Shown: positions 51,701-64,000, numbered from the stretch's first letter. The stretch is DNA of 64,000 nucleotides from Siphonodentalium dalli (GCA_032622095.1 CP136069.1:68969319-69033318), one strand, 5' to 3'. Made by a program: numbers and translations. The notes: a model not told the origin generated them from the sequence alone.

Positions 51701-53277
51701 CGGCATATTGCGAAGGTGATTATGTATTCGTTTTGGTGGAAATCAGCGACAAAACTATTTCATCATATGTTTTAAATTTCCCCTCCCACCAACAGCGTCA
51801 TTTTAGAAAATTTTAACCGGCACCATTATCTTCCTTGTAAAATGTTACCCCTCTTAGAACGCCTTGGTGCCATCTCGATTGTACCGCGTGAATTTATATA
51901 TAGAACGCACACAGACAGACAAAAAGACAGACAGACAGCACGATTTTATTTCTTGTATCATTTGAGAAGAACGTGTCTGAATTTGATGGTAATTGGTACT
52001 AAAAATATTTTGTATCAGTTTTGGTGACCCTCCCGTCCCTATTTCGGACTCAAGCTGCACACACTAAGACTCATTAGAGATTATAGATGTACATGTATAT
52101 ATATGAAATTGGTGAAAATTGGCGAGTATATAAATTCGTATCAAATTTAAGGTCCCCATATATCTCACCCATAGGGCACCAATGTGGTGTATCTAAACCA
52201 CACGATAAGATTCCTCGTATCACGGAGAAGAATATGTATCAATCTGGTGGAAATCGGCACTAAACATATAGATATAATTTGTTGTGTCCCTCTCATCTCT
52301 ATATACCACTGACTCGAATGGCCCCACTTGTGACATCATTAAACCACACGATTACACTCCTGATATCATGGAGATGATTGTTTATAAGTTTTGTGATAAT
52401 CGGCGACTAAACAATTTTTTTTATCAAATTTGGTGCCAATCCCTCCCCTCTCCATTTCTCACCCAAACAGCACCACTATGGCGTCTTTAAATCACGATTA
52501 GATTCCTCGTATCATGGATAAGAACGTGTATAAATTTGGTGGAAATTGGCGCTAAAAACATTGTGCATCAATTTTGGTGCCCCTGTCCCTTTCAATGCAA
52601 CCCTGACTCGAATGAGGCCACATTTGACAGATAAAAGCCACACCATTAGACTCCTCATACCATGGGGATGATTTTGTATAAGTGTGGTGGCAATCGGCGA
52701 CTTATTATCAAATTTAGTGCCCACCCCCTCCCAATATCTCATCCAAAAACAACAATTTGGCGTTGTTAAATCGCACAATTAGATTCTTTGTATCATGAAG
52801 AAGAATATATATCAATTTGGTGGAAATCGGCGCTAAAATTAGTTTTATCAATTTTGGTGCCCCTCTCCCCTTCCGTTCACCCCTGACTCAAACGACGCCA
52901 CTTTTGACATATTTAAACCACACCGTTGGATTCTTCATATCATGGGGATGAGTATATGTAAGTTTCGTGGCAATCGGCGACAGAAAACAAATCTACCCCC
53001 CCCCCCCCCCTTCCGGGCACCCCTGACGCGAACGGCGCGACTTTTGCCATATTTAAACCACGCCATTAGATTCCTCATATTATGGGGATGATTATATATA
53101 AGTTTTGTGGCAATCGGCGACAAATTTTTTTTCTGCCCCTCCCCCTTTTCTGCCCCTGACAACAACGGCGTCACTTTAGAAAATTCTAACCCCGACCATT
53201 ATCTTTCTCGTAAAAAGCTACTCCTAGTAGACCCATTTGGTATCATCTAGATGGTCCCCTGTGAATTTCTATAGAAC

Positions 53278-53316
<39 letters not shown>

Positions 53317-53336
53317 TTCGCAAATATAGATATAGA
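48797..53336 (-). mobile_element. Non-autonomous Helitron, minus orientation, internally duplicated
   Basis: The minus-strand 5' end TCTATATCTATATTTGC begins at 53336 after A. The 3' hairpin and CTAG lie at 48797-48830. A ~1,683-bp segment occurs twice head to tail (about 49948-51625 and 51631-53310, the second starting just inside a 5' end). It is homologous and inverted to 26952-30948, and it preserves the empty site for the 9-bp-TSD element. Confidence 0.87.
49294..49503 (-). CDS. Unidentified 69-codon ORF in Helitron
   Basis: [18 protein letters not shown].. to ..SRSVPGTCS, serine-rich. The first two-thirds are nearly identical to 29070-29229. Conservation here may only reflect the youth of the copies. 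No domain recognised. Confidence 0.3.
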   Translation of the reverse strand: MSRDMEGLFKNSGHSVQSNIVSSDIQENAVSSTRLFRILPIMSSDKGFRTDSSTDINNSKSRSVPGTCS

Positions 53337-54105
53337 TGGTATTATACACTACAGACAGTGTGCGGTACGGTAAGCTATAGTGGTGAGTTGTGCTCGCTCG
53401 GTTATTCTCGGGCAGTGAAGTATCCAGGGATTATTTGGGGACACCTGTTTTTGGGCAATGATATGCCGAAGGCATACCGGTATCCCAAAGACATGAGCGA
53501 GGGAGGTTCGGGAGGGAGTATCTGTGATGGTGGTGGGGGAGGAATTTTTAAAAATCCAATGCATTGAGAGCTAACCTAGAGCTCTTGGAGTCAGTATTTT
53601 GAATTTTGCCGAGAGTTCACTTTGATCAAGTTTCTGAAGCATAACTTTGGAATTTTTGTTATATATGTACATGTATGGCTTGGAAGTGCTCATAAGTTAT
53701 TGTCAGATATCTTTTTGTCCAATGGATCATGCTTATACTGCTTGAAATGAGACCATTATGACTGTAATTCATATAGTAGGCTATTTTCTAAAATTCAAGT
53801 GAGAGACACATTCATAATATACTAGTAGTACAGAAATGTTACATGTACCGTAGTAATTACTAGTAGTACTAATCTCTATGTTGATTATTCATTTGGTATT
53901 ATGAGATCCCACATGATAACCAGGTTTATGAATACTTGATCAAATTGTCACTGTTCCTGTATTGTATTGTGTAATTTCACTTGAATTTGTTTGAAATACT
54001 GAAATATGAAGGGTTAACTCAAACTATTTGAAGTTTTCACAGATGAAAGCTAGATAAAGCCAAACATACTTTACAGTATTAGTCCAACTGTTAAACTTAG
54101 GTTAA

Positions 54106-54572
54106 AGGTACTCAACCCGTAAAGAGGGTCCCCATCTCAACAGATTCCAACAACAACAATCCGATCAGAGGGTCCTATATTACTATTTCTTTGGCTTTGG
54201 GGTAAAAAATATTTGATTCGAGTCGAGGAACCCATCAAACAAAGCTTGAGTTATTAGATATTGATTTTTCAAATTTGTTATGTTCTCGAGATGAGTACTA
54301 ATAACTGCCGTAATCTGCTCTGGATGTGTACTCCAAATCTATTCAAACAGACAAGGATGAATAACTCTAAAATCAAGTGGTAATTTTAACGCAATTTTGA
54401 CTGAGTTCTGGGCCAGATAGTATTCCAGATAATGAAAAATAATAGATTTCTAAAATCGATATCTAACAAATCTGAGCTTTGATGGGTGACTTCCTCGACT
54501 CGAATCAAATATGTTTGACCCCCGAAGCCATTGAAATAGTAATTGAGAGGAGTTTTATCGGGTTGAGTACCT
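54106..54572. mobile_element. TTAA-flanked MITE, copy 2
   Basis: Starts AGGTACTCAACCCG and ends CGGGTTGAGTACCT, with TTAA outside both ends. Shares 'tactatttctttggctttgg' style interior with 18454-18901. Confidence 0.85.
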
Positions 54573-54840
54573 TTAAATCATTTTGTAAAATTACATGTCT
54601 TATATCAATATATATAAATATATATATCTTGCTATGATATTAATTGGGACCTGAATTGAAAAAAAAAACAAAAAAAATTTAAAACAGTATGAAAAACGGT
54701 AAACGGTATGAAAAACGGGCTGCATGGATATGTCCCTGTCGGGCTCCCCCTTTTGAACTATTTCATAATTTTAGAGCACAAATCAAATTGCGTTTGAGCA
54801 GCACCAGATAAAGACATTGCATCTTTGGCGTTGAATATTG

Positions 54841-55187
54841 TACCGCTATACTTAAAGTAATTGACCACCAATAACGTGGTGTCACCCCGTTAATATGGCG
54901 GTACTATACCGCGGTATCCTCCAATACCGCGGTACTGATACCGCTTGTTAACGCGAACAAGTATGTGTGAGTAAATACCTCCCCTAAAAGAGTTCCATGA
55001 AAATCACCGCGGTATTCAACAAAATTAATGCGGTGCCCGCTAAAAGACCACGGTATCATTATCGCCCAATACCGTAACTCCACGCCATGACCGTCTCGAT
55101 ACCGCTACCGTTTATTACCGGTATCACCGCGGTCATGACCGGGGTATCACCCCGTTTTTCTGGTCAATTACTTTGAGAATAGCGGTA
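54841..55187. mobile_element. 347-bp TIR element rich in 'accgcggta'
   Basis: Ends TACCGCTATACTTAAAG and, inverted, TACCGCTATTCTCAAAG, continuing as 'taattgacca'. The interior holds many 'taccgcggta' palindromes. No clear TSD. Confidence 0.7.
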
Positions 55188-55309
55188 TTAAATATAGTTT
55201 TCCGCAATGCATGTGAGAGTTATTAAACTGTTATGACCGAGATTGATCGCCGTAGTGAGTTTTCACACATAATCGACATTGGGGTCTCGACAAAACACAA
55301 CACTGTCAC

Positions 55310-58300
55310 AAAACAAGTGACAGTTTTGATTTGTTTGAAACTTAAGGACTTTGCTAACCCAATTTTCCCAAAATAAAGGTTTATAACTTTATGTTCACTT
55401 TTATTTGTAACCACAGTAACCAAACCCATGAATGTAACATTTTAAGAGTATAATTCATGGTAGATTATGTTAGAAATTCAAAATTTTGGAATTTATAGAA
55501 GTTTTTAAAATCAATTTTTTCGAACCCAAAATCAACAAACACAAAGTCAATATCAAAGAAAAAAATATGGCAACATGTACTGAACACTGTGAAGAATGAT
55601 GAACAATAAAGATATACTCACATTTCTTTAGTTTCATTAAGATTTTTGGCTTGGAAGCAGTTGTTTACAGATGGTAGCTTTTATTGTTCAGAAAAGCTAT
55701 TTGGGAACTGAATTTGATGGGTTAAGTTAATGTTCACTCAAGCCAGCTAAGATTATGACCAGTAGGTGCTTCAGCCATGACAAGATTATATCCTGATTCA
55801 GGATGATTGGCGACCTGGTTTCTGGGTTATGGGGTACCCAGAGATTGGGGATTACACAGTTCTTTTGTCAAGAGATTCACAACACACCTCTGTCCACAGT
55901 TATTAAAACTTAACTGTCACCTCACTTCAAGGGATGTCATTGTCAGGCAAGTTACTCAAATATTTGTAAACAATTGGTTCGGGTACCTCGAAACAGTGCG
56001 CGGAAGTGCGCGGTACAAACAAAACAGTTATTATGCACGGGGAGTTGATTTAAAACATGTATATTAATGAAATGTAGTAGTAGAAGGTCTTCAGTTAGGA
56101 ATTTGCAAGGCCATTTTATAGAGCTGAAACGGTTAGACGGTTAACCGGTTAGCATCCGGTTAGCGACGTAACCGGTTAGAAAAAAATGAACCGGACGTAA
56201 CCGCATCCCGTTGTCAGTTGAATGTGAACGTGAATAATCCTCAAAATAGTAGGTTAAATGATGCAAAACTAATACTAAATCCCGTGTCACCGATAGTAGA
56301 GTGCAATGCAAGCATTAATTGGTACACGCGGTAGTATCAGATACTTATTAGCAATTCTCGAACTGCCTGGAAGTGTCGGCGACCTTCAATCAATTCCGAC
56401 CCTTTGAAGTTTTCTTCCGACAAAAGCACGTGTGCAGTCACTGTGTATCAATTCTGAATGCACACAAGGAAGTGACAACGTAAAAGTGACGTTGTGTGGC
56501 AATGCGTGCTTTCGTAACTTAATAGTTAATACTGCACGAAGCAACATGGATTCAAATTGGAACCACACCACGACATACTATATATAAAACTGTTTTACAG
56601 TGGGGTTTATAAAAACTATGTAAGTCGACAAAGTTTGAAGATTGAGATCAGCTGCACAATGTCTTCACTCTTCCCGTTCTTCCTCCGTGTTGTGATTTAA
56701 TATGATCAATTCAATTGAGTGACTCAAACAGACATCGTAGTTGAAGCAACCCAAAACTTCTTCAATAATCTTCCCTTTTATCAAGGAAATTGATGCTCCA
56801 TGATACTCTGTAACTGGTTGTGCCTGTGGGACTAATTAACACTCAATTTGGCAGTAATTGCTATATGTTAAGTGATTGCATACTAAAACGGAAACCGAAA
56901 CCGAAACGTAAATTATATATTAAACCTCCCAACACTTGTGTCCGCTATCATGATACCGACGAATAGCTCGAATACTGAATAGGACTGCGAGTCTGACCTA
57001 ACTGACCTTCCTTTTTGTTCTCTAGTTATTACTTTCTTGTCTTTATATATAATGCATTGGAGGATATACCAATGATGATAATGATATATTACAGATCTTT
57101 AATATATAGTTTTGTTACTCGTTTTACCAATACCCATACTATTTTACTCGTTTTACAAATGCCCAAACATATGCTGATCACGGCAAATAAGCGATCTCTC
57201 CTGCCATTCACAAATTTCACTTGCTCATTCCCCATCACGAGAGCCAGCAAAAGAACAAGGAATGCGTGTTTTTGAATATCGTTAAATGCCGTGAATAAGG
57301 TCTTTATTTCAGCTACTACTTCTCACCTAGGTTTGTCCCTGGAGCATGGCATAATGTCGACATAATTAGTGTGAGAGAAGTCCGTTAGATATTTAGCGGT
57401 TAACCGGTTGAAATCCGGTTAACCCCGATGGTTAACCGGTTAGAAGAATGGGTCAACCGTTTCAGCTCTACCATTTTAACGTTTTATTGGAGAGAGTGAG
57501 TGGTAGAATCTACCGCGCACTGTTTCGAGAAAAGCTTACTGCGCAGTCTGCGCTAAATCTTCCGCGCATTTAATCATCACCAATATATTGTTTATTCAAC
57601 CATTTTGGTTTCTATGAAACCTGTGAAACCTTGCTTTAATATCACTGTCAAAACATCCCTGAAATCTTTTCGGTAAGCCAGAGTAATCCACGATGTGCGA
57701 TCGCGGATTAATCAGCAACAAAGGATCTATACTGCGCAGTGCCACATGTTAGGGGAAATTAATTATCACTTATCGCTGATGTCTTAATCATCCCTTAATT
57801 ATTTCGACTTGTGTTCGATATTCATAGAAATCGTCGCCGAACTCTCGCTTGCGTGCCGACTTCACATACCACTAACTTACATCTACATGATACACATCAT
57901 TATAAACGTTATTTTATATATTTCCCTTTTATACTTGTGTTCGGTATTCATATATAGTTAGCCACCATTTCGCCGAACTCTGGTTTATACATGCCGACAA
58001 CTAATATTGTACATAAACCTACAAATAACTTTTAATCGGCTAAATTGCATCAAATTTCACATATATATTTCTATATGTATATTATGTTTATGTCATATGT
58101 TTGATTTGTTGAAATAAATATTGTTTACACCAAACTTCACATATAACTAACTTACAATATACACACACATCATTATAAACTTTATTTTATATATTTCCCT
58201 TATACGCCTTATATTTGAACTTGCAATGTGTTAGGTATTCTCGAAACAATGCGCGGCAGATATAGCACAGTAAGCTTTTCTCGAAACAGTGCGCGGTAGA

Positions 58301-58850
58301 TTATACCACTTACTCTCTCTCTCCAAAACAAGTTAAAACTGTTAAAATAACCTTACAAATTCGCAACTGAAGACTTGCTACTGCTATAGTTCATGTTTTA
58401 AATCCACTCCCCACCTGCCTCTGTGCATAATAACTGTTTTATTTGTACCGCGCACTTCCGCACAGTTCTGCGCAGTTCCGCGCACTGTTTCGAGGTGCCG
58501 ATTGGTTCTTAGTAATTTTATCAAAGAACGCTTGATAAATATGAATATTATTTTATTGTTCATCATTCTTCACAGTGTTCAGTACACATTGCCATATTTT
58601 TTTCTTTGATATGGACTTTGTGTTTGTTGATTTTGGGTTCGAAAAAAATGATTTTAAAAACCTCTATAAATTTCACATTTAGTATTTCTAACATATTCCA
58701 CCATGAATTATACTCTTAAAATGTTGCATTCATGGGTTTGGTTACTGTGATTACTAATAAAAGTGAACATAAACCTTTATTTTGACTCCATCAAATTTGG
58801 GGAAAATTGGGTTAGCAAAGTCCTTAATCAAGTTAATGATTTAAATGAAA
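55310..58850. mobile_element. Large inverted-repeat structure with nested hAT
   Basis: About 300 bp at 55310-55606 recur inverted at 58548-58850 ('cccatgaatgtaacattt' against its complement). A second pair is 55978-56056 against 58396-58495 ('gtgcgcgg' / 'ccgcgcac'), and a third 57490-57560 against 58255-58325. A complete hAT-type element interrupts it. Boundaries are approximate; the superfamily is unknown. Confidence 0.7.
56119..57470. mobile_element. hAT-type element, 1,352 bp, 8-bp TSD
   Basis: Ends TAGAGCTGAAACGGTT and CCGTTTCAGCTCTA, flanked by CCATTTTA at 56111-56118 and 57471-57478. Same subterminal 'accggtta' clusters as 43476-44844. No transposase ORF. Confidence 0.92.
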
Positions 58851-59399
58851 CTATTGAAAGTGATTTGAGATTTACGAAATTACGTAACCTAGTATTAATT
58901 CAGATGCGCAATTTGCCGCAAATAGCGTTTCTAGTTAATTATCGAAAAACAGCCGGTTTGAGAGTAGAATATATAGCTGAATTCAGCTAGGTTAGCTGAA
59001 TACAGCTATTGTTACATTGTTTCTGTATAAATTAATCAATTTAATGTATTCTCACATTTGCCAGACCTGTTGAAAAAGAGACGAAAATGGGTGATATAAA
59101 ACGTTTGCATAAAATTATACAAAACTTCTTCCACCAATATGCCAAATAAATCGTCCAAATTGACAATATTATTAGATGCTTTTAGAAATATCTTCATTTT
59201 AAAAGTATAAAATTTACCTTCGGCGATAAAACGCCGGCATTTTGTGGAACCGTTACGGCGGTGGCCATTTTCGGAAATTGTGGAATCTTGAAAATGTCAC
59301 ATTCGATGAGAGTGACTAAAACGCAGAATGGGACGATGGGACGGGACGGTATGGGTTTCGCTTGGACCCCGGATCGATTCACCTCGATCCTCGACAAAT

Positions 59400-59905
59400 A
59401 ACAAAGTCGGGAGCTCCGAGCGTACCTATATAAAGTACCGTGAATGCCTCGCTGAGGTGTCGTGAAGCGGTAATCCTCTCCCGCCCGGTGTCATGTACAG
59501 GGATGACACTGGTTTGATCACGCCGTCCCATCGGATGGGGACATAAATGGCTGTCCCGTGTACAACCATGTGTGCACGATAAAGAACCCTACAGTGGGCA
59601 ACGATCCATGGGTTAATGGCAAAAATCTCCTGTCAAAATTCCTCCCTTCGGGGCGTAAGTTGATAGACATTTCAGGTGATGGTGTAATAGAGTTATCTCT
59701 CCTCGATAGTGACTGGTGCTGATTAATATGTGAGTATTTGATATGATATGTGATTATATGTACCTTCCATGTATGTAATATGTGATTATATGTAACCTCC
59801 TATATATGAATAGGAATATTGTATTGTGTAATATGTTGATTGATAATGTATACGAGTCTCACTCGGTGTGTCTTTGAAGGCAGAACTTCATGATAAGATA
59901 AGATA
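59400..59905 (+). mobile_element. Probable non-LTR retroposon 3' end
   Basis: Contains 'cgccgtcccatcggatgg', 'gtgcacgataaagaaccc' and a terminal (GATAA)n tract at about 59890-59910, a layout typical of RTE/CR1-like 3' ends. No reverse-transcriptase ORF, so it is strongly truncated if correct. Confidence 0.45.
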
Positions 59906-59985
59906 AGATATGGGACGGTATTGGGACGGTATGGGACGGTATTTGTGACGGTGCGGGACGGTATTGGGACGGTATTAGAAAACCG
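59905..59985. repeat. GGGACGGTAT decamer repeat
   Basis: Six to seven copies of 'gggacggtat' with small variations. Related 'gggacgg' words recur through 60-64 kb. Confidence 0.85.
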
Positions 59986-60150
59986 GCTGTTTATCAATAA
60001 TACAGCGTGTAGCGGCATCAAAATGGTTATATATAGTCGGTATTAACATGGCGTACAGAGAGCAACAATTTAATAGTCTCATTCGCCAACACAAAGCTCA
60101 TATTATCGGCTAAAAATAGACACGTCGGAAATAGGCGATTACGGTCAAAC

Positions 60151-60548
60151 GCAGAACGAAAATGTAAACACCAAATTACCCCATACATTCATATTTCCCT
60201 GTCCCACGGTGATATTTTTGCATAAAATGTTAGATTAACATCTTTTCGACATCACTGTAGCATTTTATTGACCATAATCAAGATGAAAACAACTTTTTTC
60301 GTCGATGGGACGGAAGCGAAATTGCAGAACGAAAATGTAAACAAACTCCAAATCATCCCATGCATTCACATTTCCCCGTCCCGCGGCGATATTTTTACAT
60401 AAAATGTTAGATTAACATCTTCTCGACATCATTGTAGCATTTTAATGACCATAATCAAGATTAAAACATGTTTTTTTTCGCTGATGGGACGGAAGCGGTA
60501 AAGCGCAGAACAACCGTAGGAAATTGCAGAACGAAAATGTAAACAAAC
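60151..60548. repeat. ~175-200-bp tandem repeat, target of the foldback
   Basis: 'gcagaacgaaaatgtaaac' recurs at 60151, 60324 and 60526. Each is followed by 'ccatgcattcacatttcc' type sequence and 'gatatttttgcataaa'. The unit interrupted at 60548 resumes at 63926. Confidence 0.85.
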
Positions 60549-61147
60549 GGGACATGACAATCTGCGGGATGGGATGGGATATGGGACAAAGCGACAATCT
60601 GCGGGACAGAATTTCAAATTGCGTGGGACGGCCGATATCTCGAGGAATACAGGGCGTAGGGGGGGGCTCATTTTGGTGTCTAACGAAAGGCACACGTTCG
60701 CCCTATCCAAACATATTAACCCCGCCACTAACCAAACACCAGAAGTTGCATTATTTGATCGACAACTGACCTAACATGGGGTGGAATTTGGGATAGCATG
60801 ACAATCTGCGGGACAGGATTTTCAAATTGCGTGGGACTGCCGATAGCTCGAGGAATACAGCGCATAGAGGGCTACTTTTGGTGTCCTAACTAAAGGACCA
60901 CATTCGCCCTATCCACACATATTAACCCCGCCACTGACCGGACAACGGAAGTTACATTATCCGGTCGACAACTGACCTAACATAAAATGCCACAAACACG
61001 AAAAACTGCGTTCGACATTAATGTTTAGAATTTAGATTTCTCGATGAATACACTAGCAAACAACAAGTTTTAGGTATCAAATAACGCAGTGGAGTACTGT
61101 GCATTCGTTTTTAGCTACAATATGGCTGTTTAAGTGCGAATATTGTA

Positions 61148-61450
61148 ATGGCGAACACGCAAACACGCTCCGATAAAACAGCTAAAAATAGACTCGATGT
61201 TTACAATTACAGGATCGATTTCAGCCGGTATATTCAATATAATGGGGCGTATAGTATATCAAAATGTAGAATTAGACACAGGGAATGCATTTGTTTCCAA
61301 ATGGGTCCACCAGGCGGTGAAATTGTTGCAGAAATTCGCTCCAAGATATTCTCACTTATTTTTATTTCAGTTGTGACTAAAAGCCCAGATGCCGGAGCCC
61401 AGCGACTAAAAGCCAAGTTACAAAATAGATCAACTGGTTTGAACGAATGA
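61148..61450 (+). CDS. 100-codon ORF in the left foldback arm
   Basis: MANTQTRSDKTAKNRLD.. ..LKAKLQNRSTGLNE, basic, no domain recognised. The mirrored copy in the right arm has an in-frame stop (a TCA to TAA change near 63215) and other changes, so the reading frame is not maintained there. It may be a relic of an element-encoded protein or chance. Confidence 0.3.
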   Translation: MANTQTRSDKTAKNRLDVYNYRIDFSRYIQYNGAYSISKCRIRHRECICFQMGPPGGEIVAEIRSKIFSLIFISVVTKSPDAGAQRLKAKLQNRSTGLNE

Positions 61451-61534
61451 ATATGTCAATGGTAAGATTATTCAAAAGAATATTCAAATCAAATAGTGTT
61501 TATAGTCTTAAAAACTTATGTGTCCGCCATTCAT

Positions 61535-62945
61535 ATGCGGTGGAGGTTCTCATATTATCTGCCAGTCATACGCGGGGGAGGTTCTCATATGAACATATTA
61601 TCTGCCGGTCATATGCGGTGGAGGTACATATTATCCGCCGGTCATACGCGAGGGAAGTTCTCATATTATCCTCCGGTCATACGCGGGGGAGGTTCTGATA
61701 TGAACATATTATCTGCCGGTCATACGCGGTGGAGGTTCATATTATCCACCGGTCATACGCGAGGGAGGTTCTCATATTATCCTCTGGTCATACGTTGGGG
61801 AGGTTCTCATATGAACATATTATCCGCCGGTCATATCCTCCCTCGGGTGTGACCGGTGGATAATATGAGAACCTCCCTCGCGTATGACCGGCAGATAATA
61901 TGTTCATATGAGAACCTCCACCGCGTATGACCGAAGGATAATATGTTCATATGAGAACCTCCACTGCGTATGACCGGCGGATAATATGTTCATATGAGAA
62001 CCTCCCCTACGTATGACCGGTGGATAATACGAACCTCCACCGTGTATGACTGGCGGATAATATGTTCATATCAGAATGTCCACCACCTATGACCGAAGGA
62101 TAATATGAGAACTTCCCTCGCGAATGACCGGCGGATAATATGAACCTCCACCGCGTATGACCGGCGGATAATATGTTCATATGAGAACCTCCCCTACGTA
62201 TGACCGGTGGATAATATGAACCTCCACCGTGTATGACTGGCGGATAATATGTTCATATCAGAACCTCCCCCACATATGACCGAATGATAATATGAGAACT
62301 TCCCTCGCGTATGATCGGCGGATAATATGAACCTCCACCGCGTATGACCGGCGGATAATATGTTCATATGAGAACCTCCCCAACGTATGACCGGAGGATA
62401 ATATGAGAACCTCCCTTGCTTATGACCGGTGGATAATATGAGAACCTCCCTCGCGTATGACCGGCAGATAATATGAACCTCCACCGCGTATGACTGGCGG
62501 ATAATATGAACCTCCACCCCGTATGACCGGCGAATAATATGTTCATATGAGAACCTCCCCTACGTATGACCAGTGGATAATATGAACCTCCACCGTGTAT
62601 GACCGGCGGATAATATGTTCATATCTGAACCTCCCCCACATATGACCGAAGGATAATATGAGAACTTCCCTCGTGTATGATCGGCGGATAATATGAACCT
62701 CCACCGCGTATGACCGGCGGATAATATGTTCATATGAGAACCTCCCCAACGGATGACCGGAGGATAATATGAGAACCTCCCTCGCGTATGACCGGTGGAT
62801 AATATGAGAACCTCCCTCGCGCATGACCGGCGGATAATATGAACCTCCACCGTGTATGACCGGCAGATAATATGTTCATATGAGAACCTCCCCCGCGTAT
62901 TACTGGCAGATAATATGAAAACTTCACCGCATATATGAATGGCGG
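61535..62945. repeat. Satellite with orientation switch inside the foldback
   Basis: Units of ~30-45 bp built from 'ccggtcatacgcggtgg', 'aggttctcatat' and 'gaacatattatc'. Plus orientation from 61535 to about 61842, then the reverse complement to 62945, so the switch is off-centre. The many overlapping ORFs here are products of the repeat. Confidence 0.9.
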
Positions 62946-64000
62946 ACACATAAGTTTTTAAGTCTATACACACTATTTGATTTGAATATTCTTTTGAATA
63001 GTCTTACCATTGACATATTCATTCGTTCAAACCAGTTGATCTATTTTGTAACTTGGCTTTTAGTCGCTGGGCTCCGGCATCTGGGCTTTTAGTCACAACT
63101 GAAATAAAAATAAGTGCGAATATCTTGGAGCGAATTTCTGCAACAATTTCACCGCCTGGTGGACCCATTTGGAAAAAAATACATTCCCTGTGTCTAATTC
63201 TACATTTTTATATACTATACGCCCCATTATATTGAATATACCGGCTGAAATCGATCCTGTAATTGTAAACATCGAGTCTATTTTTAGCTGTTTTATCGGA
63301 GCGTGTTTGCGTGTTCGCCATTACAATATTCGCACTAAAACAGCCATATTGTAGCTAAAAACGAATACACAGTATTCCACTGCGTTATTTGATACCTAAA
63401 ACTTGTTGTTTGCTAGTGTATTCATCGAGAAATCTAAATTCTAAACATTAATGTCGAACGCAGTTTTTCGTGTTTGTGGCATCTTATGTTAGGTCAGTTG
63501 TCGACCGGATAATGTAACTTCCGTTGTCCGGTTAGTGGCGGGGTTAATATGTGTGGATAGGGCGAATGTAGGCCTTTCGTTAGGACACAAAAAGTAGCCC
63601 TCTATGCGCTGTATTCCTCGAGCTATCGGCCGTCCCACGCAATTTGAAAATCCTGTCCCGCAGATTGTCATGCTATCCCAAATTCCACCCCATGTTAGGT
63701 CAGTTGTCGATCAAATAATGCAACTTCTGGTGTTTGGTTAGTGGCGGGGTTAATATGTTTGGATAGGGCGAACGTGTGCCTTTCGTTAGACACCAAAATG
63801 AGCCCCCTACGCCCTGTATTCCTCAAGATATCGGCCGTCTCACGCAATTTGAAATTCTGTCCCGCAGATTGTCGTTTTGTCCCATATCCCATCGCATCCC
63901 GCAGATTGTCATGTCCCAAACAAACACCAAATCACCCCATGCATTCATATTTCCCCGTCCCGCGGCGATATTTTTGCATAAAATGTTAGATTAACATCTT

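Larger units (their letters stand above)
60549..63917. mobile_element. Complete 3,369-bp foldback transposon with internal satellite
   Basis: The ends GGGACATGACAATCTGCG and CGCAGATTGTCATGTCCC are inverted. An 8-bp duplication AAACAAAC flanks it (60541-60548, 63918-63925). The uninterrupted site exists in the neighbouring tandem unit (near 60337-60344). The arms are ~950 bp each and contain two ~190-bp direct repeats. Between them lies a ~1.4-kb satellite that itself reverses orientation. Layout resembles FB/Galileo elements; the superfamily is unresolved. Confidence 0.9.

Noticed and set aside
54841-55187. CpG-type promoter
   Set aside because: The 'accgcggta' content is explained by a TIR element, and no gene start lies next to it.
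55807-56067. 86-codon plus-strand ORF
   Set aside because: Lies in an arm of the 55.3-58.9 kb inverted repeat, has no recognisable motif, and the mirrored copy is not open.
61447-62973. Several 60-137-codon ORFs of the type 'LSAGHTRWRF'
   Set aside because: Frame by-products of the foldback's internal satellite, present in several frames and both strands.

Overview
This is a eukaryotic (animal) genomic window. Coding sequence is sparse and split into short exons with GT-AG introns. Most of the rest is DNA transposons, foldback elements, Helitrons and satellite arrays. The gene content and repeat style suggest a lophotrochozoan, most likely a mollusc; that is an inference, because no species-diagnostic gene is present.

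The only gene I can name is on the minus strand, from about 45.65 kb down to 10.0 kb: INTS5, Integrator complex subunit 5. I placed seventeen exons, sixteen firmly, with intron phases agreeing across every junction. They total about 2.25 kb of coding sequence (roughly 748 codons) and align in order with vertebrate INTS5 as I remember it. The 5' start exon (above 45.65 kb) and about the last 200 codons (below 10.0 kb) were not found.

Layout: 1-4.9 kb holds a complete hAT-type element, a small unidentified ORF, a degenerate 63-bp repeat array, and a likely 3'-terminal exon of an unknown plus-strand gene that matches that array. 4.9-9.9 kb is DNA-transposon sequence with shared terminal inverted repeats. 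10-45.7 kb is INTS5 with element-rich introns, including a Helitron at 27-31 kb that carries a nested 9-bp-TSD element. 45.7-64 kb has no recognised exon. It holds a second, oppositely oriented Helitron (48.8-53.3 kb), TTAA elements, a hAT-type element inside a larger inverted structure, and a complete 3.37-kb foldback element with an internal satellite and an 8-bp TSD.

The most unusual observation is in INTS5. Several introns begin with tandem copies of the exon-intron junction that precedes them. About 105 copies of a 41-bp unit follow exon 4, about 32 copies of a 52/64-bp unit follow exon 16, and four copies of a ~34-bp unit follow exon 9. Two-copy versions follow exons 7 and 17. Each unit carries the last coding bases plus the 5' splice site, so the arrays are in effect '5'-splice-site satellites', with well over a hundred donor-like sites on the sense strand. 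Integrator processes the 3' ends of U1 snRNA, the RNA that recognises 5' splice sites, so this architecture in an Integrator gene deserves testing.
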